Both the position numbers and the translations under genes were made by a program. From contig MNCI01025116.1 in assembly GCA_015680685.1 (NCBI GenBank), forward strand, positions 159,903 through 223,902: a DNA stretch of 64,000 nucleotides. The letters run 5' to 3'. How positions within the stretch are numbered: the stretch's first letter is position 1; every line of letters starts with the position of its first letter. Below are positions 1-11,399 of the stretch, piece after piece. Under the pieces are notes generated by a model, which did not search any database, had not been told where the DNA came from, and saw only the letters and a program-made list of their open reading frames with translations. This stretch comes from Gnetum montanum. Lineage: Eukaryota > Streptophyta > Gnetopsida > Gnetales > Gnetaceae.

Positions 1-566
1 CTTTATTGCGAAGTGTTTACTCGTGATATTTTACCTTGTTTAAATATTTGAAGTCCACACAAATCTGCTTTCTTTTCTTTCCTGGTTATTTCCATCGAAT
101 CTTGCTCTATTTCTAGTTTTCTTGTGGAACTATCTCTTTCTCTGGGGAAAATTAGGAGTAGATTGCAAAGTTGTGCTTAAATGTTTTTGCAAAATTTTAT
201 TTGTTACAAGTAGGTATTATAAGGACCACGTAGACTAGGCAGTTGAACAAAATAGGAAATTTTTAACAACTCACAGTACTGGGCAAAGTTGGTTGAATCT
301 CTTTAAAGTAAGTCATTTGTAGTTTACACGCAACGCAATCGTTACATTTCTCACAACCGCATGCTGCAACAGCACACACACATACTCACATTAACTACTA
401 AGTTTATTTGGAGATATCTGGGCCTTGGTGTTGCTAGAGACCAGTAGGCACCTAAATCCTGTTCGAGGACACTCGTTGGCGGTCGCGTCCCAAACGGTTG
501 CCAATAGGCCCCAGGGACCTACTTGGTGTTGGACAAGTACTAAGCTCCCAATTTTATGGTGTTTCA
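1..566 (-). mobile_element. Partial LTR of family X at the left edge
   Basis: The last 16 bases (551-566, ATTTTATGGTGTTTCA) are identical to the right end of the 1.9-kb LTR-like insert at 55499-57382. This suggests the same family, in the same minus orientation, inserted into the leader of element A just to its right. The rest is AT-rich with a somewhat CpG-richer stretch around 440-510 and no open frame. The assignment rests mainly on the shared terminus, so an unrelated LTR with a similar end is possible. Confidence 0.4.
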
Positions 567-603
567 ATCTTATATGATATAACTAATCTAAATAACTAGC
601 ACC

Positions 604-623
604 GTCCCTAGCCACGGTGCCAA
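604..623 (-). other. Primer binding site of element A
   Basis: Read on the minus strand this is TTGGCACCGTGGCTAGGGAC, directly abutting the LTR end at 624. It resembles the complement of the 3' end of plant tRNA-Asp (consensus TGGCGCCGTTGCCGGGGA). Because it lies left of the LTR, element A runs leftwards out of the window and the LTR at 624-1603 is its 5' LTR. Confidence 0.7.
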
Positions 624-1603
624 TGATGAGTGGCGAGGTACCCCTACACTCAACCATACGAATACGAGTGTTCATGCATGATTCGATTGAACTCCACATA
701 TGGGCTAGTTGTGGTATCTAGATACTTACATGTTGATTGCAGCTCACTATCTTCCCACCTGGACTAGTATTTACTTTTTCACCTATGGTTTAGTCCAAAG
801 TGAGGTGTATGATATGGGCCTACACTAGTGCTACTCCTAGAGGCAATGGAAAATAACTTTTTTTTAAGCTAAGAGGGAGTGGGAGAAGAGAATCTAAGCT
901 AGCCTAAGTGATGAGCATCCATCCTTAATCATCTATACACATCTTGGACCTCGTGTACTACTTCTAGAATTACCAAGTATATATTACTTGAGCACTCCTA
1001 GATACACTATTGGGTTACCAAGTAGTGACACTTGAATGCTCGTGATTAAGTCATACTCATTCCACATTTAATAACAAGGATAGCAAATGAAGGGTAAGAA
1101 ATATGAATTAGGAAAAAAATAAATAACAATAATAGTAAGCAATTAAAACTAAGTGAATGCTGCAATGATGAAGTAATCTTGACCTTTATTGCTAGTCATG
1201 TGCATGTCCAAGTACATCACACTCAAATAAAGGTTTTGTACAATTACAATCATCAAACTATAGGCATGCATTGGGGAAAGCGTTGAGATGAACTAAAAAT
1301 GAACAAAAAGCCTCTACTTCTACATTGAACTCTAACTCTAAACTTGCTCCCTTCCTATGCACCGAAATGTGTATTTATAGGCTTACACAGGAGTCACAAT
1401 ATCATGTATCCGATATCATTGTCCAGGTCATGATATCACTTACTCGATATTGAGGGTCCAATATCAAGGGTTTGATATCAGGGGTCTGATATCAAAGGTC
1501 TAATATGAAGGGTCCAATATCAGGGGTCCGATATGAAGGGTCCAATATTAGGGGTCTGATATCAAGGGTCCAATATCAGCACCTAACAAACCATGATTCA
1601 TCA
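624..1603 (-). mobile_element. 5' LTR of element A (gypsy-type, minus strand)
   Basis: About 980 bp with inverted termini (TGATGAG... and ...GATTCATCA on the plus strand). It shares long blocks with the LTRs at 22155, 28172, 42923, 41170 and 50572, including the conserved GGTACCCCTACACTCAACCA end. On the minus strand a TATA box (CTATAAATA) lies near 1371-1382, so 1383-1603 is U3. U3 holds a regular 14-bp array listed separately. The internal region of this element lies mostly outside the window and is interrupted by the family X LTR at 1-566. Confidence 0.75.
1453..1578. repeat. Nine-unit 14-bp GATATC-type array in LTR U3
   Basis: Nine consecutive 14-bp units with no length variation, for example AGGGTCCAATATCA, AGGGTTTGATATCA and GGGGTCTGATATCA. 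Units differ by point changes only. Each carries an AATATC or GATATC core. The array sits between the LTR start and the TATA box, where enhancer repeats occur in other LTRs. Related but irregular GATATC clusters occupy the same place in other LTRs of this lineage. Confidence 0.85.
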
Positions 1604-1647
1604 CTTGTGATTCATATGGTTGGGTGTAGGGGTACCTCACTACTCAT
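1604..1647 (+). mobile_element. 3' terminal fragment of a plus-strand LTR
   Basis: The stretch GATTCATATGGTTGGGTGTA...CTCATCA is the reverse complement of the LTR end seen at 624, so it is the last ~44 bp of an LTR in the opposite orientation. It abuts element A's LTR. The simplest reading is that element A inserted into an older LTR whose left part is outside the window. No primer binding site follows, so this would be a 3' LTR or a solo LTR. Confidence 0.5.
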
Positions 1648-1859
1648 CAATGAATTTATAAGCAGTATTAAAAAGTGACATATAAATATAATTTTTTATC
1701 TTGAAGTTACATTTAATTTTTGTAGGAATAAACAATAGCTTTTAGTTGTTACAATCTATATTCAAGGTTTTCTTGGGGATTTTGAATTTCAATAGGCTTT
1801 AATTTATGTAATGAATTTTTTTGGTTTAACTATGTGTGAGGCTTTTACATGTTTAAAAA

Positions 1860-2470
1860 AGTAAGTAGTAGAGGATGAGGAAACATCTAACCATTATGGA
1901 TCATATGATCCATTCAATAGAGAAATGGAGGATTATAAAGAGCAAATCTTAGAAGAGAACGAAAGTGATAAGGATAATGGTCCCTATAGTCTCAAACATC
2001 AGAATAATAATAAGAAAAAGATACTAAAGATATCTTTCTCTAGTTCTATAAGTTGAACACATGAGAAGCATCATGAAGTCACATTATGTACTTTAGAAGT
2101 CATGGTTTTTAATCCTTCCTTTACTAAATAAGTATTGCAAGAGCTTGATAACTCCTATTAACTACTAAAGAAAGACTAATTATTTGGAATTACATAGCGT
2201 TTAATGGTGAAAACCTATGTTTCTCTTTTAGAAAAAATTATTAAATATTACAAGTCTAAGCTCAACCCCATTCTCATTAAGATAGGTAGCAAAACTTTGA
2301 CTTGTAGGTTAATTTGTATTCTATTCTTATCTAGCCTTCCATGTAATGAAATCTACCAAAATCAATTAAAAGATCATTGTCGAAGAGGTAGCTCTAAACT
2401 AGTGAAGAAAATGTACAAGGCTTTGATAAAACAAAAGGAAAATCCAAAAATAAATGGCTTATCCTAGAGG
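1860..2470 (+). pseudogene. Decayed coding remnant, family not recognised
   Basis: One reading frame stays largely open from about 1870 to 2466 apart from scattered stops, and includes an 87-codon open stretch (2204-2467). The translation is acidic at first (EDEETSNHYGSYDPFNREME), then Lys/Leu-rich with a CRRGSSKLVKKMYKALIKQ segment. No known domain was recognised. A second open piece (2734-2946) may belong to the same remnant. A transposon or pararetrovirus-like origin is possible but unproven. It has no neighbouring promoter or intron signals that can be read with confidence. Confidence 0.3.
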
Positions 2471-2946
2471 AAATTTTCTTGTCTAAATCTCAATTAGTAT
2501 ACCATTATCATACTAATTTTCTATAGACTAATTGTAGTATAACATCTCTCTAGCATTTCTCTTCAATGTGTAATTATGGCTGATCAGATTATCTACTATT
2601 AAAAGATCTATTATTGGAGGCTCTTTCCTAAACAAAAAAAATACATAAATAACTAAAAAAATTAAAATCCTCAAAGTTTTTGTGCCATAGATGATATATT
2701 CAAGTCATGAAAGAGACTTTGTTATAGGTTAATTTGGAAATGAGTATAATTGGAAACTATGATTTGATTACATTTAGGGATTTTATTTTTAAGCATTTTC
2801 TACCTACAGTAAAGGATGCACATTTTTTTGGTCTATTAAAAAATATGATCTCCATTGAGCATTCCAAGTTCTCAATTATGACAAACATCAAGAACATAAC
2901 TGATATGGTTGTAATGGATGTGGATCCTCTGCCTAATAAAAGATAG

Positions 2947-3478
2947 AATTAGGGTTGAGTACATAATTGGTATAAATGAATGTTCAATCTACTTAGGATT
3001 TTTCTAAGAAAAATCTAGAGATCATGCTTACTTTAAGTCATAAGGTTTTAGAGGTTAGGAATTGAAAACCTAAGTTCCATAAAAAGAACTCATACATGGC
3101 TAGGAATTATAGAAATATAAAATATTTTAACACCATAAATGAAAAATTAGTAATTTCCCTATATAAATTTTGATATATCAAATCTAAACTAGTCATTAAC
3201 TCTACCAAAAGAATTAAAAATTTAGTAACTACAAAGGTTAAATGTAAGGCTTTATAGATTAGCCTTAACATTATAGATAAACTACTTAAAGAATAAGATT
3301 AGAGGTGTAAAACTTAATTTATAATATTAAACAATAAAAGCTATACATGTATAGAATAAAGTATTAAATGGTTTATGAGAGAAAGAAGAAGGAATATAAT
3401 TGTTGAAAGAAAAATGAAATAGTTCCATCTCAAGGTAAGAGATTTATGATTTTTTAGAAAAATTCAAGGATTCCCAGG
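2947..3478. other. Unannotated AT-rich stretch
   Basis: No open frame, repeat or RNA signal was seen. It is the left flank of element B. The last five bases before the LTR (CCAGG, 3474-3478) are compared with the right flank (TTAGG) as a possible decayed target-site duplication. Confidence 0.4.
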
Positions 3479-4314
3479 TGATGAGTGGTGAAGGTACCCC
3501 ATTTCCAACCATACAAATCATGAAGCATTCACGTGCAATTTGGTCGAATTTCGCAGACTCTATTATTTTTGGTACACTAGTCTTCTAGGAAGTGAACCTT
3601 GTCCTAAGGTTATTCATTGTCTTCCCAATTACACTTGTGATGTACAAAGGTATGATTAAGTGTAATCAAGGCATATGATTTTTATTGTTTTGTGTTTTAT
3701 GATTTTTTTATTGTTTTGTGTTTTATGAAGTAATTTAATAACTAATTTAATTTGACTAACTAACTAATCTCTAACTAGTCCTAACATAAGCATCCAGTCC
3801 CACTTTCTGTACACATCCTAAACCCATGTATCCACTGCTAGGTTACCAAGCTTTGCACTACTGGGTACACCAAGTAATAATCCTGCTAGGATTACCAAGT
3901 GAATACGTGTTATGCTCAAAGTGGTCGTACTTATGTATTAATCTATCTAGCTAATCTTTCTTAATTAATTAATTATTTTAATTATTGGAAAACATTGAAT
4001 AAATAACTAAGAGCATTTAATGCATAAACAAAAAATCTTAAACTATCCATAATGCTACAAGGTTTATCAAGAAGCTCATCTTTATTACTATACACATTGT
4101 CATGCTTAGGTATAATAATGCTTAAATAAAGATTTATTCTCTAAATAACTCCTACTGTAGGCACTCAGGAAAATATTCCAAGTTTTGAATGTAAAAACTA
4201 CAAGAGTTCGGTTGCTACTATAACTTGAATTCCCATAAACATAGTTGGGAGCTCATATTTATAGCTTTTGCTACAGTAGTGCATCCCCGTTAACACGACA
4301 CTTTGATGCTCATC
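3479..4314 (-). mobile_element. 3' LTR of element B
   Basis: Begins TGATGAGTGGTGAAGGTACC and ends GATGCTCATC. It aligns along its length with the 5' LTR at 15624-16475, sharing for example the CTTCTAGGAAGTGAACCTTG block and the TATA region near 4256-4266 on the minus strand. The U3 between TATA and the LTR end is only about 50 bp and lacks the GATATC cluster found in sister LTRs. Just to its right, bases 4315-4350 match the conserved pre-LTR sequence of elements C and F. Confidence 0.8.
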
Positions 4315-4524
4315 CCTTACAAAATTGGAAAGGTATGGGATTATTGACTGACTTTTAACAAAAGAAACTAACTTGACAAAACTAAGTGCTTGAGTGTATG
4401 AATCAACAAATTCAAAAAATTGTGGTGCTCATGACACAAAATTGAAAACCATGACATGACTACATAAAAATTAGAGAATGCATCCTTTGATTGCATGAAG
4501 ATGATAGAGAAGATCAAACAATCC

Positions 4525-7320
4525 TAGGTGGTGGAGGCTCTTGAGGTTTTGAAGGACCTTCACTAATTCCAAGCATGTGTGGTAGCTAAGGCAGCTATGG
4601 ATATTATGCTATAACTACAACCTCTAGTGGAAGGTAAAAGGAATCAAGCAATGCCTTCATATTCTCCTCCTTACTCCAAGGATCATTCAAAATCAATGTA
4701 GCATCACCAATGTGGGCTAGAACGATGACATCCCATGGACAAGGCATTATTGGAAACATCTTCATTACATTGACAAACCAAGTAGTGAACTATTTGTGTT
4801 CAATGTCAAATGTCTTGACTATGTGCTATAGCTCCTAATAGTCATTCATCTTCCTAGCCAAGTTCTTGGTAATCAATCTTTGATAAATGAATCATGTCTT
4901 TTTGATGCTTAACTTGGCCTTATACAACAAGTACGAGCTGGCCACCTTCTTCTCAAGTCCAAATCATGACCATCTGACAGTCAACATGACCAGATTTGCA
5001 TAATGGAGATTGGCAAGCTCCATGTACTCCATCATGTCCTCAATCTACACCTTCTTCATGCAAATTTTTTCTTTGTTATAGGCATCTATTTCATTAATGA
5101 TGGGTTGCCACAATCCTTTTCATTGCTAGAGTTGCTAGAGGGTTTCATTTACTTTTGCCTTCACCAACTAGATATGTTTTTCATTTACTTCTTGCAGTAG
5201 ACTAACCTGTTCTCTATAATGATTTTTAACTCTCTCAAATTTGAGAGCCTCTAATTTCTAGGTGGCTACCTTGATCGTAGTTTCTTAGTGAAGGATGCAA
5301 ACCTCCTCCATGGAGAGATTTCTATTTTCTGCTACTAATCTCCTTAGTTCTATGTTTTCTCTAGCCAGTTGCTCTTATTGTTGATGGATGAAATATATTA
5401 ATTTCTTCTTGTGCACATCAACATTCCATAGGTGATGATTTTCTGTGTTAATTGGACATTCTCCTAGCAGGTCTGATCCAAGGATTTCTAAATTTTATGT
5501 TGCATGGACTCTACCAAGGATCAATAGAACACTGTTATCTCCATTACACCTTTAATCCATTTGAGTTTGGTGTGAAGCTATTCCATCACTTCATCTCTTA
5601 TTAGTGATGGGTTGAGGAATGTGAGGTTAGTAATTTGGGCCCTTAATTTAACAACTTCCACAACCAATATTTCATTTAGTTCTTTGGCTATTTCAAGTTG
5701 CCCCTCCAAGATTATGTTCTTGCCCCTTGCCCCTTACCCCTAGCAGCTCTGACTAAGTTGTAGTAATACTGTCTAAAAGGTCAAAGACATCTAGAAGTGG
5801 TTGCCTAGTTCCTATTAGTCGATCTAGTAATTCTTCATGTTGTGTTGCATTTATTCTACTGTTTGTGATTCTTGCAAATGTCTCCACATCCTTAATTATA
5901 CTGATGTCTAGTGTAGATGTCATAGGTACATTAAGCATTTTGGAAATATGATCAATGACCACTTTTACTGCAGTCTCTTGCCCTTGATGCTGCATCAACA
6001 AAACTATTGCCCCCTCACCCTCCTTCAAGCATACCAAGAAGGTCATAGTGTTCCCAAAGATTTCTTAAAGTGGTTGTTACTCTATGAGAGATACTATGAC
6101 CTCTCTGGTGCTCAAATTTGACCCTGTGGATAGCTATGTTCTTCTTGCTAAGAAAATGAATCCACCTCCACCCAACAAACTAATTGTTTGGGCCACCTCA
6201 TTGAGATGACTCATGGCTAGTTTGTACATGGATTTGTCCTTGCCACTCATGCCTACTTGTTGCTCTTGTTCACTCAAGATCTATTCTTTGTATTTTTACA
6301 ATCATTGAATGGTTGCAGCAATGTCTAGCACAGTTGTCTGAGTGACAAGTGGAGATGGTGTTCACTACTCCTCTTCTTGGATAGTGGTTGTAGGCATTTT
6401 ATCCTTCATCATTCTTATCCAATTGGGAGACAGAATAGTTCTGACAGTATCATTGATGTAATAAACTATTCCTTCCATTCAATAGAGTTTCCTGATGAGG
6501 CATGGAAAGGGAAGTGGCTTCCTTCCACTTTCATTTTCTTTAAATCACTTCTCCATCTCTAGATAGATCAGTTGTGGAAGGTTGATCAAGAATCTCCCAC
6601 TCAAAGCAGTGCATGCTTAGGTAGAGAAGGTGGTGATTTTTCTTAGCCTCACCATGGGATTAAGGTGGAAGGCTACAATCATATAGTAGATTTTCTATGC
6701 CGATGTGAGCACATCAAACTCCTTGCAATTAATACCATAGTACCATTGCACACATTCTCTCTTGATTATAGGATACACCTACATTAGGATCTTAGTAAAG
6801 TTTGTCCCCATTTTTAGTAAACCCAACACTACAACAATGGCCTACACTGAGTAGGAAACTATGATGTCCTTTATTTTTACTTTTAATCTAAGCTACCTAT
6901 TATTCTATAATAGGAATGACTCTCCCATGTACCACTCCCTAGTGGAAGTGATGATTGGCCACATGGGAGAGGTCCTCAGCTAGTCTTGAACTTCTCTTGG
7001 TGCATGCTCTAGGAAAGCGCCAAAGTTTAATTTCTAGAGAACCTCTCTTAATTTGATTTGATTCAAGAAAGCCTCTGTCAAGGTCACCTTAAGATTTGTT
7101 GGTTATGCTCGTGCAACATCTTGATGGGAGTGTTCTATTGTTATTGCTAGTTCTAGAATCTATTTGATAGATTCCACTTCTACCTCTTCCATGAGAGGAC
7201 TTGTGACATGTGTTGCGAGTGGTTCTTCTTGGGACTATTCTTGGCCCCTTCCTATTCTAGGTCATTTATTCCTTGGTTAGGATGTCTTGTTTCCTACATA
7301 AGCTTTCCTTTTAGTGCATC
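4525..7320 (-). pseudogene. Extra coding module of element B, unrecognised protein
   Basis: Reading right to left on the minus strand, one protein-like frame can be followed for over 2.5 kb with stops and a few shifts. It includes a 97-codon open piece (5753-6046) with the segment QGQETAVKVVIDHISKMLNV. Around 5150-5400 the translation is Glu/Leu/Lys-rich and heptad-like (EQLARENIELRRLVAENRN), suggesting a coiled coil. Many stops replace Gln, Arg or Trp codons. The sister elements C and F lack this segment at the equivalent place between integrase and the 3' LTR. No known family was recognised. It could be a captured host gene or an additional retroelement ORF. Confidence 0.5.
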
Positions 7321-8900
7321 TATGATCACAACACATCCATGGGTTAGTAGATATAATATGTAATTTTAATTTTTTAAATACCTCCTCTTGTTAGTTAGTT
7401 ATACTTGGCTAAGGTTGGACCATGGCATATTAATTATTTTATTATTATTTTATTAATTATTAATTATAATTATCACTGGAGCTTGTTAAAAAGGTTTAAC
7501 TCTTGTAATTTAGTTTTTAATAGTTGATTTTTAAGTTAAATCTTTGTGGTAGTTAGAAAAAATGGTGAAACATTTTCTATAAAAAAAATGGTACATTTGT
7601 GGCTTCCATAGCAAAGGGCTTACCTCCGATAGCTATAGGGTCAAAGAATAGAGTGATTTGGATAAACGGTTTGTGAGTTATGGGCTCTAGAAGGTTCTAG
7701 GCTCTAAAAAATTGAAAATCTCCCTTGGCATTTATGAGAAAATGTAAAATTTTCAATGGTGGCTCATGCATATATATTGAATTTTTCCTTTACATTTATT
7801 GGGCCCCATATACGAGGTCTTGTATATGGGTTAGGTCCATCAATGGGGCCTCCTATATAAGGCCCATCAACCAAAATTTTAAAACTTGAATGTCTTAAAA
7901 AATATAAAGAATTTTTCAATGAATTTGGAGCCCATGGAATCCTAGAAAATCGAAGAATATGATGAAATCATTGAAGAGAGTCTTTGAAAGCTTAAAAATT
8001 GATAAATTTTATGGAGAATATATTTATTGAACAAAATATGTAAAGGAGAATATCATGTGATGTAGAAGATGGGTGTACGAAAGATTTTTTTTACAAGAAT
8101 GCCTAAGCATAAGGTGCTTAATGAACCCAACCAAGGGTTATGCATGTGGGTCCTTCCCATAGTAGGCACATGCCTTATTTGCCCTTGCATAACCTCAAGC
8201 TAAGGAGTCCATAGATCCCATAGGTGATTAATGGTTAATAAAACTTAANGCTAAGGAGTCCATAGATCCCATAGGTGATTAATGGTTAATAAAACTTAAG
8301 CACAAAAACCCAAAATATTCTACCTAGAAATTCAAATATGTTATACCAAGACATGGAATCAAGAACATGGACTTCAGTAATGAGGTGAGCTATGGTTAGC
8401 AAAGATGGATGATGGAGAAGATGGAATGGAATCCCAAATTGAGGTCATAATAAGTCCCTTATGGAGTTTTTGTTTAGAATGACCTAAGAAGATCCATCCT
8501 TAATCTTTACCAAAGCCAACCTCTTTTAGTTACTTCGCATCACCACTCTAACACCGATTCATCCCCTTGAGACATAAGACTGCATCCACAAAACAACCAT
8601 CATTCCATAAAAAGAAGAAAAGAGAAGTATGAAGTAAGAGAGGGCCTTATTTAGAGGGAACCTTTAGGCATGTGTAACATATTTTTCTAATTCCATAACT
8701 AGTGCTTGTATCCTTTTTATTTGTCTAAGGTTTGTGTTTTGAATTCCCATCATGATTATTATTATTATTATTTTTATTTTTTTTTTCTATTTTCTCTCTT
8801 TTTTTCCTTTTAGATGGGAACCACATCATGCAAAAACATTATTTGAATTCCTTTTATTAGTGACATGGAATGGTAAAAAGTTCATGAAAAGAGTCAAGCA
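7321..8900 (-). other. 3' non-coding zone of element B
   Basis: Bases about 8100-8900 align with the 3' zones of element F (42700-44100) and, inverted, element C (26690-27450). They therefore belong to the retrotransposon itself. Bases 7321-7880 lack a counterpart and look like the upstream untranslated part of the extra coding module (a TATATAAGG-type stretch near 7853). An open stretch at 8940-9200 on the opposite strand is not conserved as protein in the sister copies. Confidence 0.45.
8202..8298. repeat. 48-bp duplicate around a single N (assembly join)
   Basis: GCTAAGGAGTCCATAGATCC and the following bases up to 8249 are repeated identically from 8251 after the single N at 8250. This looks like two contig ends that overlap but were not merged. 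The sister element F has only one copy at the corresponding place (near 42750). Confidence 0.8.
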
Positions 8901-9851
8901 CTCAAGTAAGTAGAAGAGTATAAAGAGCATTGAGTCCTCTTGAAGTCACACCCTATTCAATCCTTTGAATCCTTTCCATTTTTGAAAACTACCAAGGTCA
9001 CAAATTTATTAAAAGATGATTTAATGAAAGGGACCTTAAACTTTCAATACAAGGAAAATAATAGAGTTTGTGAATTGGTAGATGTGGTTGACTCACTACT
9101 GTTCCATGAAAAAGAAACCATGACTTATCCATCGGTACAAAAATTCAAAAATAGAAACCAAACATTAGCAAACAAAACATTAAGCACAAACCACCATTAG
9201 TAGCAGCTATAGCACCATTATGTCCTATTGGCACAAAGCATGTTTATTAGAAAAAGTTTGAAAATAACACTTAACAAAAGAAAGTAAAATATATAATAAA
9301 GTGTAAAAATATTCAAGAAATATTCAAACATATTAATGATGGTGTAAACAAAAAATGATGTAAAATAGGAAAAATATTTAAAATCAAAAAGTTGTAGAAG
9401 AAACAAATTGCAAAGATAAAAATTTGTAAAACAAAAGATAGAAAAACTGAGAAGCCATATGAATGATTAGCACAGTTGGCCATCTCCCCCACAACTAAGT
9501 TGGAAGGAGGAGATCTAAAAAATTGAGCATAGTTGTCCATCTGTTGCAGTATTCATTGCACTAGCTTGCTTGGGCTTATGGAAAAGCTTTAATTGTTGGA
9601 TGTTGACCAACTACTTTTTATTTTGGCTCTAAAGTTTGTATATGGTCATGGCACCAAAGAAAAAGGTTTCATTAATTATATAAGGTCCCTTCCATAATGT
9701 TTTAAAGTTTGTTTTCTAGGGTACATGTATCAGGTTCCAGTAGAAAACCTTATCTCCCAATTAAAATTTTACTTTCCAAATTCGTAGGTCATGTCATTTC
9801 TTATTGAATGCCTAGTGCACTTTATTCAAAGATAGGGCCACTAATTAATTT

Positions 9852-10750
9852 TTATCTAGCACATTGAGGTTGATCAATCCTTTTTTTTTTTTGTGTTAGA
9901 CTTAGGTCAAGGTTTAATTCATAAGTTGTTGAGAGTATACAGAGCTTGGATTGGATTGGAAACATTGTGAGTTTCCCATACACTAAGTCATAGGTAGAGC
10001 AGCCAATAGGGAGTTTTGACATTGAACAATATGCCCAAAGGACATCATTGAATTTTATTCTCCAATCTCTTCTATATTTACTTATGGTCCTTATTAGTAT
10101 TTTTGTGATCTCCCTGTTAATTAACTCTACTTGATCATTGGCTTGGGGGTAATAAGGTATTTTTAATTTCTTTTCAACCCCCAAGCATTGCATCAACCTT
10201 TAAAAGGTGGCACCTATAAAATGGGTTCCATTGTTAAAAATTAGTACACATGGCATCCGAAACCTATTTCCAATATTTTATTGTATGAATCAAGTATTAG
10301 TAGAAGATGTACAGTTAGTGACAACTATTTCTTTTGTCCATTTGGTATAGTAGTCGACTACTATGATAATATATGTCTTTTCAGTGAACATGGATGTGAT
10401 GGGATCTATGAAGTCAATGCCCCATATGTTAGAGGACTCTAGTGATTGAATCCATGATTGAGTACCCTCCATTTGAGTAGTCATCCCATCATATCATTGA
10501 TAGCATTCACAAGATTAAATAAATTGGTGCACATCCTTGAAGATTGTAGGTCAATAGTATTCTAACATCAAGATTTTTATGGGTATTCACCTCCCCACAT
10601 AGTAGCCTCCACAAGGGCCTTTGTGAGAATCCCAGGGAATAAGTAATTAATTTGCATTAGGTACACAACAATGAACTAGGTCATCAACACACATCTTGTA
10701 AAGATGTCCATTGATTTCCATGAAGTACTTTGCCTAATGAAGAAACTATT
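9852..10750 (-). pseudogene. Integrase remnant of element B
   Basis: Integrase inserts the cDNA into the host genome. Visible on the minus strand are a zinc-binding H2C2 remnant (HKGPCGGYYV ... CECYQ, about 10500-10630), the first catalytic Asp in WGIDF (near 10425), VDYYTKW, and the C-terminal catalytic Glu in YYPQANDQVELINREI (about 10130-10165). At the expected second Asp position the sequence reads NNGTHFIG, so Asp has become Asn. Open pieces are 10290-10484 and 9852-10196, separated by a frame break. The Athila-like wording supports the lineage call. It is non-functional. Confidence 0.8.
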
Positions 10751-10989
10751 TTTTCTTCCTAAATTCCATATCTTGTTTTATCTCCTAAGTGAGAAGGTAA
10801 GTCTGGATGCAATCATACCATTTTGATTTAGTGAGCACTTGGTAATTTATTGCTCCTATACAGAGTAGTTTGTCCAGAAATTGATCAAAGAGTGGACTCT
10901 TCTTCTCTTTATTATCCCCTTTGAACCCAGAGAGATTATCAGTGACCACATTCTTAGTCCCTTTCTAATCTACCATTTTGAGATTAAAT

Positions 10990-11330
10990 TTTTTGTAGGA
11001 TCACCAGCCACCATATGATATGGGGGCTCACCATTGGCTTGTTCATTAAGAAGCTAATGGCACTGTGATCTATGTACATGAACACTTTATAGCCAAGCAC
11101 ATAGTGCCTAAACGTTTTGAGAGCATACACCATTATCATTACCTCTTTCTTAGTTGTGGTGTAATTTAATTATGTATCCACAATGCTTCAACCTATACAA
11201 TGGATGTACTATGGGTGTTTCTTATCATCCAACTACAAAAACATGGCTCCCAAGGAATAATTAGATGCATCTATCATTATGTGAAATGATCTAGACTAGT
11301 TTGGTGCTCATAGAATTGGATTTTCTATGA
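10990..11330 (-). pseudogene. RNase H remnant of element B
   Basis: The minus-strand translation contains INYTTTKKEVMIMVYALKTF followed by RHYVLGYKVFMYIDHSAI, the usual pattern of the gypsy RNase H domain with its conserved D-H pair. This domain degrades the RNA strand during reverse transcription. It lies directly upstream of the integrase remnant in the normal pol order. Several stops interrupt it. Confidence 0.7.
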
Positions 11331-11399
11331 GTTTATCCTTTAGCTATTTTAATCCATGTTCGTACTCCTTAGTCTAGATCAATGAAGCATCTTTCTTTG

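Noticed and set aside
1453-1578. Regular array reminiscent of CRISPR
   Set aside because: Units are 14 bp with no spacers and lie in an LTR of a eukaryotic retrotransposon.
8940-9200. 86-codon plus-strand open frame
   Set aside because: It lies antisense in the 3' zone of element B, and the protein is not conserved in the matching regions of C and F.
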